Below are positions 8,791-18,272 of a stretch of DNA of 64,000 nucleotides, in pieces. Source of the stretch: Chelatococcus reniformis (lineage in GTDB: Bacteria > Pseudomonadota > Alphaproteobacteria > Rhizobiales > Beijerinckiaceae); NCBI RefSeq assembly GCF_014640075.1, contig NZ_BMGG01000006.1, positions 290,175 through 354,174 of the forward strand, written 5' to 3'. Position numbers and translations under genes: made by a program. How positions within the stretch are numbered: position 1 is the stretch's first letter; each line of letters starts with the position of its first letter. The notes beneath the pieces are model-generated. The model did no database searches. It was not told the origin of the DNA and worked only from the letters and a program-made list of their open reading frames with translations.

Positions 8791-10197
8791 ATGGCCCGTT
8801 CCGCCCCGACCTTCATCTGCCAGAGCTGCGGCAGCGTCTACACGCGCTGGCAGGGCAAGTGCGACGCATGCGGCGCGTGGAACAGCATCGTTGAGGAGGG
8901 GGCGACCGCGCCGGTCGCCGGGGCGGCGGGGCCCGCGGCGCGGCGGCGCGGACGCACCTTCACATTGGAGAGCCTGAAGGGAGAGAGCGCCGAGCCACCA
9001 CGGCTTCCGACCGGCATCGACGAGCTCGACCGCGTCACCGGCGGCGGCTTCGTGCGCGGTTCCGTCGTGCTGATCGGCGGCGATCCCGGCATCGGCAAGT
9101 CGACGCTGTTGATCCAGGCTTGCGCGGCCCTCGCTCGCCAGGGCCACCGCGTCGCCTACATCTCCGGCGAGGAGGCGGTGGCCCAGGTGCGCCTGCGGGC
9201 CGAGCGCCTGGGGCTCGCCGATGCCCCGGTCGAGCTCGCCGCCGAGACCAACGTCGAGGATATCATCACGACGCTGGGCCGCGGTGCGCCCCCACGTCTC
9301 ACCGTCATCGACTCGATTCAGACCATGTGGACCGGCGCCATCGAATCGGCGCCCGGCACCGTCACCCAGGTGCGCGGCAGCGCCCAAAACCTCATTCGCT
9401 TCGCCAAGACCACGGGTGCCGCCCTCATCCTCGTCGGCCACGTGACCAAGGACGGGCAGATCGCCGGCCCCCGCGTGGTCGAGCACATGGTCGACGCCGT
9501 CGTGTCGTTCGAGGGCGAGAGCGGCCACCACTTTCGCGTGCTGCGGGCGGTAAAGAACCGTTTCGGGCCCACCGACGAGATCGGCGTGTTCGAGATGACC
9601 GGCCGGGGCCTCTCCGAGGTCGCCAATCCGTCGGCGCTGTTTCTCGCCGGGCGCGACGTCGGCGCCGCAGGCACGGCGGTGCTGGCCGCCATCGAAGGCA
9701 CGCGGCCGCTCCTGGTCGAAGTGCAGGCGCTCGTTGCCCCCAGCACGCTGGGGACGCCGCGGCGCGCCGTCGTCGGCTTCGACTCGAACCGTCTGTCGAT
9801 GATTCTGGCGGTGCTCGACGCCCACGGCGGGGTCAAGCTCGCCCAGCACGACGTCTACCTCAACGTGGCCGGCGGCCTGAAGATCGGTGAACCCGCCGCC
9901 GATCTGGCGGCGGCGGCGGCGCTCGTCTCGTCGCTCTCCGGCCAGGCCATCGCCGCCGATACGGTGTTCTTCGGCGAGATCGGGTTGTCCGGCTCGATTC
10001 GCCCCGTGACGCAGGCCCCGTCGCGGGCCAAGGAGGCGGCGAAGCTCGGCTTCGCCCGCGCAGTGGCGCCGGCGATGCCGCGGGACGCTGCGGACGCCGG
10101 TCTGAGTGTCGAAGCTTTGTCACACATCGGCGAACTTGTGGCGCAGATCGCCTCGGGCGCGGGAAAACCGCGCCGCGGCCAACGCAGTGACGGATGA
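8791..10197 (+). CDS. radA: DNA repair protein RadA
   Basis: RecA-like, DnaB-type branch-migration helicase in recombination and repair. The 468-residue protein has the N-terminal zinc finger CQSC...CDAC (Cys10, 13, 24, 27), Walker A GGDPGIGKST (96-105), the RadA-specific KNRFG motif near residues 254-258 and a C-terminal Lon-protease-like domain from about 290 (DVYLNVAGGLKIGEPAADLA). All functional elements are intact and the length is normal. It is divergent from the ferredoxin/P450 pair across about 200 bases and precedes cvpA. Confidence 0.97.
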   Translation: MARSAPTFICQSCGSVYTRWQGKCDACGAWNSIVEEGATAPVAGAAGPAARRRGRTFTLESLKGESAEPPRLPTGIDELDRVTGGGFVRGSVVLIGGDPGIGKSTLLIQACAALARQGHRVAYISGEEAVAQVRLRAERLGLADAPVELAAETNVEDIITTLGRGAPPRLTVIDSIQTMWTGAIESAPGTVTQVRGSAQNLIRFAKTTGAALILVGHVTKDGQIAGPRVVEHMVDAVVSFEGESGHHFRVLRAVKNRFGPTDEIGVFEMTGRGLSEVANPSALFLAGRDVGAAGTAVLAAIEGTRPLLVEVQALVAPSTLGTPRRAVVGFDSNRLSMILAVLDAHGGVKLAQHDVYLNVAGGLKIGEPAADLAAAAALVSSLSGQAIAADTVFFGEIGLSGSIRPVTQAPSRAKEAAKLGFARAVAPAMPRDAADAGLSVEALSHIGELVAQIASGAGKPRRGQRSDG

Positions 10198-10270
10198 CGG
10201 CCGGATCAACGTCCGATATAGAGCAGCACACGCCGGCCCGTTGGCCGGGCGACGTCAGCCGGTGCTGCCA

Positions 10271-10885
10271 ATGCCGATCTCTCTTCTCGACCTGATCGTT
10301 CTCGGTGTCGTTGTGATCTCCGCGCTGCTGGCGGCAGTGCGAGGCTTGACGCGCGAAGTCCTCGCCATCGCCTCGTGGGTGATCGCCGCCATCGCGGCGC
10401 TCATGTTTCATCCGCAGCTCGTGCCGATCGTCCAGCAACATATTTCCAACCCCAACGTGGCGCTGGCCATCTCGATCGCCGCCATCTTCCTGGTGACGCT
10501 CGTGGTCATCTCTTTCATCACTGTGCGGCTGTCCGACCTCGTGCTCGACTCGCGCATCGGGGCCATCGACCGCACGCTGGGCTTCCTCTTCGGCGCGGCG
10601 CGCGGGCTGCTGGTCTGCATCATCGCCTTCATCTTCTTCACCTGGTTGGTGCCCGAGAAGATGCAGCCCGACTGGGCCAAGAGCGCGCGCATGAAGCCAT
10701 TCCTCCAGAGCAGCGGCGATAAGCTCATGGCGATGCTGCCGGAGGATCCCGAAGGGCTCATCTCCAAGTACCGCAACAGGCAGAAACAGAACGAGGGCAG
10801 CGAGCCGCCCGCGGAAGGCGACACCACCGCCAAGCCGCCCGCCGAGACGCCCGCTCCGGCCCCGGCGACTCCCGGGCGATCGTAG
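10271..10885 (+). CDS. cvpA: CvpA family membrane protein
   Basis: Inner-membrane protein of 204 residues with four hydrophobic segments (about 5-28, 34-52, 62-84 and 100-125) and the CvpA-type pattern LDLIVLGVVVISALLAAVRG at the start. After the last membrane segment comes a soluble tail that becomes rich in Pro, Ala and Glu. CvpA is linked to colicin V production and to envelope stress in enterobacteria; its role in alphaproteobacteria is not established. The start at 10271 is chosen because the longer open frame overlaps radA and reads as non-membrane sequence. Its position between radA and purF is the conserved one. Confidence 0.92.
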   Translation: MPISLLDLIVLGVVVISALLAAVRGLTREVLAIASWVIAAIAALMFHPQLVPIVQQHISNPNVALAISIAAIFLVTLVVISFITVRLSDLVLDSRIGAIDRTLGFLFGAARGLLVCIIAFIFFTWLVPEKMQPDWAKSARMKPFLQSSGDKLMAMLPEDPEGLISKYRNRQKQNEGSEPPAEGDTTAKPPAETPAPAPATPGRS

Positions 10886-11202
10886 CGCGCAGGCCCGCGC
10901 GCCGCCGCCCGTCGCTCGGCCGTTCTGGTCGAGCCGGGCAAACGATGTGGGGATGGGGACGATGCGGATCGTCGGCCCGACGCTTGCTATGACTGGTAGC
11001 GCGTGACCGCGTGTGATCCCGGTTTTGACGCGACCGCCGGCGGCGCGCTTTGTCGCATGTTCCCGCCTTCGTTGAGCCGAAGTCGCGGTCCACAGCCGCA
11101 CTTTCGCCGGGGGGCCCGAGCCCCTATGTGACGGTCGCACGACGGCCGCGGTCAGTTGTTTGGAATGCACGCGACGCACCGTATGCGCTGGAGTGGTTGA
11201 CG
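10886..11202. other. 317-base spacer between cvpA and purF
   Basis: No gene or repeat of the three families is seen. The stretch is GC-rich at its start and should carry the purF promoter; I could not place one reliably. The purF frame is open back to 11050, but that extension has no conserved sequence. Confidence 0.5.
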
Positions 11203-12735
11203 ATGAATCCCGACCCCAAGCATGGACGCGAAGAGACCGCCAGGTCCCAGATCTGGGATATCGGCGCCGCCCGGTCGGCCGCGGCGATGCAGGACGACGA
11301 CCTGGACGGCGATACGTTGCGCGAAGAGTGCGGCGTCTTCGGCATCTTCGGCCATCCCGAGGCGGCCGCGGTCACTGCGCTCGGCCTGCATGCCCTTCAG
11401 CATCGCGGCCAGGAGGCGACCGGCATCGTCACCTACGACGGCGCCCGCTTCCATTCGGAGCGGCGCCTCGGGCTCGTCGGCGACAACTTCTCCGACGCGG
11501 CGACCATCGAACGGCTCAGCGGCAGTTCCTCGGTCGGTCACGTGCGCTATTCGACGACCGGCGAAACGATCCTGCGCAACGTCCAGCCACTGTTCGCCGA
11601 GCTCGACGGCGGCGGCTTCGCCGTCGCCCACAACGGCAATCTCACGAACGGCATGAGCCTGCGCCGGCAACTGGTGCGAGCCGGCGCGCTCTGCCAGTCG
11701 ACCAGCGATACCGAGGTGATCCTGCACCTGGTGGCCCACAGCCGCCGCAACCGCTTCATCGACCGTTTCATCGAAGCCTTGCGGCAGCTCGAGGGGGCCT
11801 ACGCGTTCGTCTGTCTGACCAACAAGAAGCTGATCGGCGCCCGCGATCCGCTGGGCATCCGGCCGCTGGTGCTGGGCGAACTCGACGGACGCTACATCCT
11901 GGCGTCCGAGACCTGCGCGCTCGACATCATCGGCGCTCGCTTCGTCCGCGATGTTGAGAACGGCGAAATCGTCGTCATCTCCGAGGACGGCGTCGAGTCG
12001 CTCAAGCCGTTCCCGCCGCAGCGGGCGCGCCCGTGCGTGTTCGAATACATCTACTTCGCCCGTCCCGATTCGGTCGTACACGGTCGGAACGTCTACGAGG
12101 TGCGCAAACGCTTCGGGGGCGAGCTGGCGCGTGAGGCGCCCGCCGATGTCGACGTCATCGTCCCGGTCCCCGATTCCGGCGTGCCGGCGGCGATCGGCTT
12201 TGCGCAGGCGTGCGGTGTGCCTTACGAGCTCGGCATCATCCGTAACCACTACGTCGGCCGCACCTTCATTCAGCCCACCCAAACCATTCGCGAGCTCGGC
12301 GTGCGCATGAAGCACTCGGCCAACCGGGGCGCGGTGGCGGGCAAGCGCATCGTGCTCGTGGACGACTCGATTGTCCGCGGCACCACCTCGGTGAAGATCG
12401 TGCAGATGATGCGCGATGCCGGCGCCCGCGAGGTTCACTTCCGTATCGCCAGTCCGCCCATCATGTTCCCGGACTATTACGGCATCGACACGCCCGAACG
12501 CGAGAAGCTGCTGGCAGCCACCCACTCCCTGGAGGAGATGCGCCGCTACATCGGCGCCGACAGCCTGGCATTCCTGTCGGTCGACGGCATCTACCGGGCC
12601 ATCGGCGAGGAGCGGCGCGACCCGGTCCGGCCGCAGTTCACCGACCACTGCTTCACGGGCGAATACCCGACGGCGCTGACCGACATCGTCGGCGAGGCGA
12701 CCAAGCAGCTTTCGCTGCTGGCGGAAGCAGGCTGA
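11203..12735 (+). CDS. purF: Amidophosphoribosyltransferase
   Basis: First committed enzyme of purine synthesis: transfers ammonia from glutamine to PRPP. The N-terminal propeptide ends at REEC, where Cys (about residue 43) becomes the catalytic N-terminal nucleophile GVFGIFGHPEA; HRGQEATGI and GHVRYSTTG belong to the glutaminase domain. The phosphoribosyltransferase domain holds the PRPP loop VLVDDSIVRGTT. The length of 510 residues is normal. ATG 11203 has GGAG upstream; the ATG at 11287 would shorten the propeptide to fewer than 20 residues. The SDR gene starts directly after the stop and is probably co-transcribed. Confidence 0.97.
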   Translation: MNPDPKHGREETARSQIWDIGAARSAAAMQDDDLDGDTLREECGVFGIFGHPEAAAVTALGLHALQHRGQEATGIVTYDGARFHSERRLGLVGDNFSDAATIERLSGSSSVGHVRYSTTGETILRNVQPLFAELDGGGFAVAHNGNLTNGMSLRRQLVRAGALCQSTSDTEVILHLVAHSRRNRFIDRFIEALRQLEGAYAFVCLTNKKLIGARDPLGIRPLVLGELDGRYILASETCALDIIGARFVRDVENGEIVVISEDGVESLKPFPPQRARPCVFEYIYFARPDSVVHGRNVYEVRKRFGGELAREAPADVDVIVPVPDSGVPAAIGFAQACGVPYELGIIRNHYVGRTFIQPTQTIRELGVRMKHSANRGAVAGKRIVLVDDSIVRGTTSVKIVQMMRDAGAREVHFRIASPPIMFPDYYGIDTPEREKLLAATHSLEEMRRYIGADSLAFLSVDGIYRAIGEERRDPVRPQFTDHCFTGEYPTALTDIVGEATKQLSLLAEAG

Positions 12736-12736
12736 C

Positions 12737-13477
12737 ATGGCCGCTCCCATGGCAGGCCGCGTCGCCCTGGTGACCGGCGCCTCGCGCGGCATTGGCCGCG
12801 CCCTGGCGGTGGCGCTGGCCGGCGAGGGAGCCCACGTCATCGCGCTCGCCCGCACGGTCGGCGCGTTGGAGGAGCTCGACGACGAGATCCGCGCCGCGGG
12901 CAGCACCGCAACCCTCGTTCCTGCTGACTTGGCAGACGTCGAGGCCCTCGATCGGCTCGGCCTTGCCATTCACGAGCGCTGGGGCAAGCTCGACGCGATG
13001 GTGGCCAACGCAGGCGCGCTGGGCCCGATCACGCCGCTGGGCCATGTGGAGCCCAAAGCCTTCGACGACATCATGGCCATCAACGTCACGGCGACGTACC
13101 GCCTCATCCGCTCCATGGACCCGCTGCTGAGGGCGTCCGACGCCGGCCGGGCCATGTTCATGTCGTCCGGCGCCGTCCACAACTGCCGGGCCTACTGGGG
13201 CCCCTACTCGGCGTCCAAGGCGGCGGTGGAGGCTCTGGCCCGCACCTATGCGGCGGAGACGCTCACCACCGCCATCCGTGTGAGCATCGTCAATCCTGGC
13301 CCCCTGCGCACGCGCATGCGCGCGGCCGCCATGCCGGGCGAGGATCCGATGACGCTGCGGACGCCGGAGGATCTGGCGCCGAAGCTGCTGCCGATGCTGC
13401 GGCCGGCCTGGACCGAAACCGGCCGGATCTACGATTTCCCGCAGGACAAGCTGCTCACCCCGCAAAAGCCGGCGTGA
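12737..13477 (+). CDS. Short-chain dehydrogenase/reductase
   Basis: NAD(P)-dependent oxidoreductase of the classical SDR family, 246 residues. The cofactor-binding motif TGASRGIG is at residues 13-20, the structural NAG motif near 91-93, the catalytic Ser in MSSGAVHN and the catalytic pair Tyr-x3-Lys in PYSASKAA near 156-161. The substrate is unknown. An SDR in this position immediately after purF is conserved in Rhizobiales, which suggests a housekeeping rather than a catabolic role. The gene begins one base after the purF stop. Confidence 0.92.
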   Translation: MAAPMAGRVALVTGASRGIGRALAVALAGEGAHVIALARTVGALEELDDEIRAAGSTATLVPADLADVEALDRLGLAIHERWGKLDAMVANAGALGPITPLGHVEPKAFDDIMAINVTATYRLIRSMDPLLRASDAGRAMFMSSGAVHNCRAYWGPYSASKAAVEALARTYAAETLTTAIRVSIVNPGPLRTRMRAAAMPGEDPMTLRTPEDLAPKLLPMLRPAWTETGRIYDFPQDKLLTPQKPA

Positions 13478-13497
13478 GCAGCCTTTGATCTTCAGCC

Positions 13498-14067
13498 TCA
13501 AGCCGCCTTCAGCCGCGAGACCGCATCGGAGGCCGCGGCAAGAGCCGACTCGCGGTGCTCGGGCCCAGCCTGCAGCCCCTCGGCGATGATGAGCTCGGGC
13601 GTAACGCCGATGAAACCGAACACGCCGCGCAGATAGGTCTCGAGGTGCTCGAGGGCCGCCGCCGGCGTGCCGGCACCGTAGAAGCCGCCGCGCGACAAGG
13701 CGACGATCACCCGCTTGCCGCCGGCAAGCCCCTCGACCCCCTGGGCCCCGTAGCGGAAGGTCTCGCCGGCGATCAGGATGCGGTCGATCCAGGCCTTCAA
13801 CTGGCTGGGCACGGTGAAATTGTACATCGGCGCGCCGACGACCACGATGTCGGCATCGAGAAACTCGTCCAGGACGACCCGATTGGCACCGTCGGCCTGC
13901 GGCATTCGCGTCAACGTCAGATGCTCCAGTGGTTCCTCAGCCAAGTCTCGGTAGGTCACGACAACGCCGGGTTCCGCCTGCCGCAATTGCCCGACGATGC
14001 CGGCGGTCAGCTGCCGACTGACCGAATTGCCGCCGGTGATGCTGGAATCGATGTGAAGGAGCTTCAT
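13498..14067 (-). CDS. FMN-dependent NADH azoreductase-type flavoprotein
   Basis: Flavodoxin-fold quinone/azo reductase, 189 residues, AzoR family. Typical elements are the start [18 protein letters not shown], the FMN contact [18 protein letters not shown] (residues 92-109) and LSRGGFYG in the region that binds the flavin phosphate or ring. Such enzymes reduce quinones and azo compounds with NADH to limit redox stress. A longer open frame begins 26 codons upstream, but the family start is the MKLLHIDS methionine. It is divergent from an HxlR regulator across 80 bases, a common arrangement in which the regulator controls the reductase. Confidence 0.9.
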   Translation of the reverse strand: MKLLHIDSSITGGNSVSRQLTAGIVGQLRQAEPGVVVTYRDLAEEPLEHLTLTRMPQADGANRVVLDEFLDADIVVVGAPMYNFTVPSQLKAWIDRILIAGETFRYGAQGVEGLAGGKRVIVALSRGGFYGAGTPAAALEHLETYLRGVFGFIGVTPELIIAEGLQAGPEHRESALAAASDAVSRLKAA

Positions 14068-14102
14068 GGCTGGTGCTTCCAGTATAAATCCGTTACCAAG
14101 GC

Positions 14103-14113
14103 TCACAATGTGA
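14103..14113. promoter_or_regulatory. Candidate HxlR operator
   Basis: TCACAATGTGA, an odd-centred palindrome with five-base arms, lies between the divergent azoreductase and HxlR genes, 35 bases before the HxlR start. The position suits autoregulation and control of the azoreductase. The call rests on symmetry and location only. Confidence 0.4.
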
Positions 14114-14147
14114 CCGCCGGCCAACGCGGGCGCAAGGAGGCACATTC

Positions 14148-14552
14148 TTGTTACCTAAGCACACGGATGTAAGCGTCACCGCGCATGGGCTGCACATTCC
14201 CAGCTGTCGCAAGATAAGCCCGGTCTTGGCGCGGATCGGCGACAAATGGAGCATCTTGATCGTCATGGTTATCGCGGACGGTCCTCGTCGTTTCAACGAG
14301 ATCAAGCGCATGGTCGATGGAATTTCGCAGCGGATGCTCACGCTTACATTGCGAGGACTTGAGCGCGACGGCCTGGTGACCCGTACCGTCTATCCAACGA
14401 TTCCGCCCCGCGTCGATTACGAGCTGACGCCTCTCGGCCAGTCCCTGCGCGCGCCTGTCATCGAGCTCGGCCGGTGGGCATCCGAACACATGGACGAGAT
14501 CGAGGCCTCCCAATCGGCGTTCGACGCCAGAGGAGGCATCGATCGGGGCTGA
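14148..14552 (+). CDS. HxlR family transcriptional regulator
   Basis: Winged-helix DNA-binding protein of 134 residues. The family pattern is clear: a conserved Cys at residue 20 ([19 protein letters not shown]), the recognition region [19 protein letters not shown] and the wing [19 protein letters not shown]. HxlR proteins often sense electrophiles or quinones through that Cys. The start codon is TTG, supported by a near-perfect AAGGAGG seven bases upstream; no ATG in frame gives the conserved N-terminus. It faces away from the azoreductase gene, which is its likely target. Confidence 0.92.
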   Translation: MLPKHTDVSVTAHGLHIPSCRKISPVLARIGDKWSILIVMVIADGPRRFNEIKRMVDGISQRMLTLTLRGLERDGLVTRTVYPTIPPRVDYELTPLGQSLRAPVIELGRWASEHMDEIEASQSAFDARGGIDRG

Positions 14553-14602
14553 AGCGCCGAGCGGCATGGCCATCGCAGCCTTCGGCAGCGCCGTTTCAGG
14601 TT

Positions 14603-14655
14603 CTTGAAACTGGAGCACGTCCTTCCGACCGGGCGGGACCATCCGATCGGGCGCG
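14603..14655. repeat. Family B palindromic element after the HxlR gene
   Basis: CTTGAAACTGGAGCACGTCC followed by CCGACCGGGCGGGACCATCC and CGATCGGGCG. The outer GGAGCA and the GATCGGG core match family B, though symmetry is weaker than in other copies. It lies directly against a family A repeat. Confidence 0.5.
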
Positions 14656-14666
14656 ATGCACGCTCG

Positions 14667-14768
14667 AGAGCGCATTCGAGCGAAGTGGACGCCGGTTCGC
14701 GTGAAGAAAACGCGACAAATCAATTAGATAGAGCATTTCAACGATTCGAAGAAACGCGGAATTGCTCC
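14667..14768. repeat. Dispersed repeat, family A, copy 1
   Basis: About 102 bases: AGAGCGCATTCGAGCGAAGT, then GGACGCCGGTTCGCGTGAAG, a variable AT-rich middle, GATAGAGCATTTC and the end GAAACGCGGAATTGCTCC. It matches the copies at 35393 and 48967 at most positions. It ends four bases before the Der stop codon. Confidence 0.85.
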
Positions 14769-14772
14769 AGCC

Positions 14773-16149
14773 CTAATCGCGCGTGCGCTTCTTCTTCTCG
14801 AAGGGGTTGGCACCGGTGCGCAGCGAGAGGCGGATCGGCACGCCGGGCAGATCGAAGACCTCGCGCAGGCCGTTGACCAGATAGCGCGTGTAGGATTTCG
14901 GCAGGCTCTCCAGCTGATTGCCGAAGAGCGCGAAGTGCGGCGGACGCGCCTTCACCTGGGTCATGTAGCGGATCTTGATGCGCCGACCGGCAACGGCGGG
15001 CGGCGGATGTCCGTCCAGCACCTCGCCCAACCACTGATTGAGCCTGGCGGTGGCGATCCGCCGGTTCCAGACGGCGTGGGTGGCCACCACCGCTTCCATC
15101 AGCCGGTCGATGCCCCGCCCCGCCAGGCCTGACAACGGCACCACGGCGGCACCCTTGACCTGCGGGAGCAGGCGCGCCGCATCTTCGCGCAGCTCCTTGA
15201 GGAGCCCCGCCTGATCGGCGACGAGGTCCCACTTGTTGAGGCCGATGACCAGCGCCCGCCCCTCCTGCTCGATCAGGTCGACGATGGTGAGGTCCTGCTT
15301 CTCAAAGGGGATGGTGGCATCGAGCAGCGCCACCACCACGTCGGCAAAGCGCACCGCCCGCAGGCCATCGGCGACCGACAGCTTCTCCAGCTTGTCGTCG
15401 ATGCGGGCGCGCTTGCGCAGCCCGGCCGTGTCGAACAACTTGAACGCCTGGCCGCGCCAATCCCAATCGAGCGAGATCGAATCGCGGGTGATGCCAGCCT
15501 CCGGGCCGGTGAGCAGGCGCTCCGTGCCCACCATGCGGTTGATCAGCGTCGACTTGCCGGCGTTGGGCCGGCCGACGATGGCGACGCGGATCGGCTTGTC
15601 TGCCCCGTCCCGCTCGTCATCCCAATCGTCGGTCGCCTGGGCCGCGGCAGCCTCCGGAAGCGCTTCCAGCAAGGCTTCGAGCAGCGTGCCCATGCCCTCG
15701 CCGTGCTCTGCCGACAGCGGGACGGGATCGCCCAGACCGAGCGCGAAGGCCTCGTAGGCGCCGGACAGCCCCTGACCGCCTTCGGCCTTGTTGGCGACCA
15801 GCACGACCGGCTTGCCCGACCGTCGCACCAGCTCGGCGAACTGCCGGTCGGCGCCGGTCAGGCCCGCCCGCGCATCGACCAGGAACAGCACGGCGTCGGC
15901 GTCGGAGAGCGCCAGCTCGGTCTGGCCGCGCATGCGCCCGGCGAGCGAGGATGCGTCGGCATCTTCGAGGCCGGCCGTGTCGACGATGCGGAAGTTGAAG
16001 TGGCCGATGCGGGCTTCACCCTCACGCCGGTCGCGCGTGACCCCCGGCCGGTCGTCGACGAGAGCCAGCTTCTTGCCGACCAGCCGGTTGAACAGGGTGG
16101 ATTTGCCGACATTCGGGCGCCCGATGATGGCGACCGTGGGGATTATCAC
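14773..16149 (-). CDS. der: Ribosome-associated GTPase Der (EngA)
   Basis: Double GTPase needed for 50S subunit assembly, 458 residues. The first G domain has GRPNVGKST (about 8-16), DTAGLED and NKAEGG; the second has GRPNAGKST (about 197-205), [11 protein letters not shown] and NKWDLV. The C-terminal KH-like domain ends [16 protein letters not shown], as expected. I chose a GTG start at 16149, seven bases after the upstream stop, because it gives [17 protein letters not shown] with the usual short lead; the frame is open for another 35 codons but that part overlaps the neighbouring gene and is low-complexity. It is co-transcribed with the preceding TPR-like gene. Confidence 0.95.
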   Translation of the reverse strand: MIIPTVAIIGRPNVGKSTLFNRLVGKKLALVDDRPGVTRDRREGEARIGHFNFRIVDTAGLEDADASSLAGRMRGQTELALSDADAVLFLVDARAGLTGADRQFAELVRRSGKPVVLVANKAEGGQGLSGAYEAFALGLGDPVPLSAEHGEGMGTLLEALLEALPEAAAAQATDDWDDERDGADKPIRVAIVGRPNAGKSTLINRMVGTERLLTGPEAGITRDSISLDWDWRGQAFKLFDTAGLRKRARIDDKLEKLSVADGLRAVRFADVVVALLDATIPFEKQDLTIVDLIEQEGRALVIGLNKWDLVADQAGLLKELREDAARLLPQVKGAAVVPLSGLAGRGIDRLMEAVVATHAVWNRRIATARLNQWLGEVLDGHPPPAVAGRRIKIRYMTQVKARPPHFALFGNQLESLPKSYTRYLVNGLREVFDLPGVPIRLSLRTGANPFEKKKRTRD

Positions 16150-16156
16150 TGTCGTC

Positions 16157-16948
16157 TCACTTGCCAGCGTCGGGGCCGGGCGCCGGTGGGGCGGCTGGCG
16201 CAGCCCCCGGGGCGGGCGCGGTCGATGATGTCGGAGGCGTCGCCGGCGTGGCACCGGCCGCGGGAGCCCACGGCGCCGGCGCCGGGACGGCGGCGGTCGT
16301 TACCGGGCCGCTGCGAACAAGCTCGAGATAGATCTGGGTGCGCGAGCGGAGCGCCGACGGTGTCTCAGGATCGACCACGATCTGGTCGAACCAGCGGCCA
16401 GCGGCCTCGAAGTCGCCAGCCTTCAGGTCGGACAGGCCCAGCAGTTCGCGGGCCGAGTGCCGCCAGGGGCTGGTGGGACTCGTCAGGCCCTCGATCTTGG
16501 CCGCAAGCTCCTTGGGCCCGACGCGGTCGATCTGGAGCATGGCGGCCCGGATACGGGCCAGGTTCTGTAGCAGCTCGCCGACGGAGGCATCCTGGGCGAT
16601 GCCCTCGAACCGGGCGATGCCCGCGGCCGCATCGGCCTTGGCCTCCTGGGTCGCCAGGCGAAACCGCGACAGTGTCGCGTAGCCCCTGGGTCCCTCGGCC
16701 ACGAGCTTTTGAAGCGCCTGCTCGCCCTCCGGCGCCTTGCCGTCGCGCAAGAGCTGTAGCGCGTCCTCGAAGCGGGCCCCGGCCTCGGCGGCGCGCGTCA
16801 CCTGAACGTGCTGCCAATAGCGCCAGCCTGCGACGCCCGCCACGAGTGCGACGGCGAGGATGATCAGCAGGACGCCATAGCGCTGCAGCAACTGGGCCGC
16901 GCGATCCCGCCTCAGATCCTCCTCGACTTCACGAAAAATGTCGGTCAT
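16157..16948 (-). CDS. YfgM/DUF2133-type membrane protein with TPR-like domain
   Basis: Single-pass inner-membrane protein of 263 residues. A short cytoplasmic start ([19 protein letters not shown]) leads into one membrane helix (about 25-45, [16 protein letters not shown]) and a periplasmic helical domain of TPR character up to about residue 205 ([39 protein letters not shown]). The last 50 residues are a Pro/Ala linker. Related proteins act as ancillary chaperones near the SecYEG translocon. In many alphaproteobacteria a bamB-like gene lies between this gene and der; here Der follows within eight bases and no bamB is seen. Confidence 0.85.
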   Translation of the reverse strand: MTDIFREVEEDLRRDRAAQLLQRYGVLLIILAVALVAGVAGWRYWQHVQVTRAAEAGARFEDALQLLRDGKAPEGEQALQKLVAEGPRGYATLSRFRLATQEAKADAAAGIARFEGIAQDASVGELLQNLARIRAAMLQIDRVGPKELAAKIEGLTSPTSPWRHSARELLGLSDLKAGDFEAAGRWFDQIVVDPETPSALRSRTQIYLELVRSGPVTTAAVPAPAPWAPAAGATPATPPTSSTAPAPGAAPAAPPAPGPDAGK

Positions 16949-17250
16949 CGCTCACTCGTCCGCCGTGCCCGCAGCGCCTGCCGGGCGAAGGGTCGGCGCG
17001 CCTGGAGCGATCCCGATCCCCTCGGATGCTCCAACTCTTTGAATCTGAGGCGCTTCCCTACAGCCGGAGGTTTCCGCCTGCCGCGCGAGAAGCGCTCTAG
17101 CACAGCGCCGCGGCGGAAGCGACCCTCGCCGGCCGTCCTGAAGCATTTCCCGATCAGTTGCGCGCAACTGATCGGGCTGCGGCGCTCCAAATTCTTGAAT
17201 CTGGAGAGCCCCCGAGGCGAACGGGCCCCGATGATCCAGGGCCCTCGCCG
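16949..17250. other. 302-base spacer with palindromic repeats, no gene
   Basis: Contains fragments of family B repeat edges (GAATCTGAGGCGCTTCC near 17043, AGAAGCGCTCTAG near 17088) and one long perfect palindrome at 17149-17176. Nothing protein-like is seen. It separates the panB stop from the start of the Der operon on the same strand. Confidence 0.6.
17149..17176. repeat. Perfect 28-base palindrome (family B core)
   Basis: CCCGATCAGTTGCG followed immediately by its exact reverse complement, with no spacer. It is flanked by GAAGCATTTC on the left and GGCGCTCCAAATTCTTGAAT on the right, the same outer elements as other family B copies in the window. Confidence 0.8.
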
Positions 17251-18078
17251 TCAGGTCTTGGCGACCTTCTTGGGGTAGGTGTGCTCCTTGGCCGGGAAGC
17301 TGCGCGAGCGGACATCCTCGGCATAGGCCTCGACGGCCCGCGCGATGGAGGGGCCGAGGTCGGCGTAGCGCTTCACGAACTTGGGGACCCACGGGCTCAG
17401 GCCGAGCATGTCCTCCAGCACCAGGACCTGCCCGTCGCAGGCCGCCGACGCGCCGATGCCGATGGTCGGCACGGACACCTGCGCGGTGATCTTCGCTGCC
17501 AGCGGCTCAGCGACAGCCTCGATGACCATGGCACAGGCGCCGGCATCGGAGATCGCCTGGGCGTCGGCCTCGATTGCCGGCCAATCCGCCTCGTCACGGC
17601 CCCGCGCCTTGAACGAGCCGAGGGTATTGATGGATTGCGGCGTCAGGCCGATGTGGCCGACCACCGGAACGCCGCGCTGCACGAGGAAGCGGACGGTCGG
17701 CGCCATCAGTAGCCCGCCCTCCAGCTTGACCGCCCCGCAACCCGTCTCCTTCAGCACGCGCGAGGCGCTGCGGAAGGCCACCTCCGGGCTCTCCTCGTAG
17801 GACCCGAAGGGGAGATCGACGACGACGAGGGCGCGCTCGGAGCCTCGCATGACGGCAAGACCCTGCAGGATCATCATGTCGAGCGTGACGGGAACCGTGG
17901 TCTCCAGCCCGTGCATGACCATGCCGAGCGAATCGCCGACGAGGATAGCGTCGCAGTAACGGTCGACCAAGGAGGCGGTGTGGGCATGGTACGAGGTCAG
18001 CATGACGATCGGCTCACCGCCCTTGCGAGCGTGAATATCCGGCGCCGTCAGGCGCTTGATCGCGGATTGCACGGACAT
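17251..18078 (-). CDS. panB: 3-methyl-2-oxobutanoate hydroxymethyltransferase
   Basis: First enzyme of pantothenate synthesis: adds a hydroxymethyl group from methylene-tetrahydrofolate to 2-oxoisovalerate. The 275-residue TIM-barrel protein shows [14 protein letters not shown], the metal-binding [13 protein letters not shown] (Asp), [40 protein letters not shown] and [14 protein letters not shown], all PanB hallmarks. The ATG at 18078 is preceded by GGGAGGAG; an in-frame start seven codons upstream has no ribosome binding site. It stands alone, about 195 bases after an NnrU-like gene. Confidence 0.96.
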   Translation of the reverse strand: MSVQSAIKRLTAPDIHARKGGEPIVMLTSYHAHTASLVDRYCDAILVGDSLGMVMHGLETTVPVTLDMMILQGLAVMRGSERALVVVDLPFGSYEESPEVAFRSASRVLKETGCGAVKLEGGLLMAPTVRFLVQRGVPVVGHIGLTPQSINTLGSFKARGRDEADWPAIEADAQAISDAGACAMVIEAVAEPLAAKITAQVSVPTIGIGASAACDGQVLVLEDMLGLSPWVPKFVKRYADLGPSIARAVEAYAEDVRSRSFPAKEHTYPKKVAKT

Positions 18079-18272
18079 CGGGACTCCTCCCACAAACACA
18101 TGCCGGAGACGGGCAAGCGGCCAGTTCCCCTGCCTTCATCGCCGGATTTTGCGCCGCAATGAAGGGAACGCGCGTCGCTGTCAACCACGGCAGGCGCGCG
18201 TCACGATGAGCAGCGATCGCGTCAGCGCATGAGACGTGCTTCAGCCGCAGGCCGAAGCACCATGGCCCGGCA

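Noticed and set aside
12653-13501. Minus-strand frame of 282 codons across the SDR gene
   Set aside because: The forward frame holds a complete SDR with all motifs; the reverse product has no recognisable domain.
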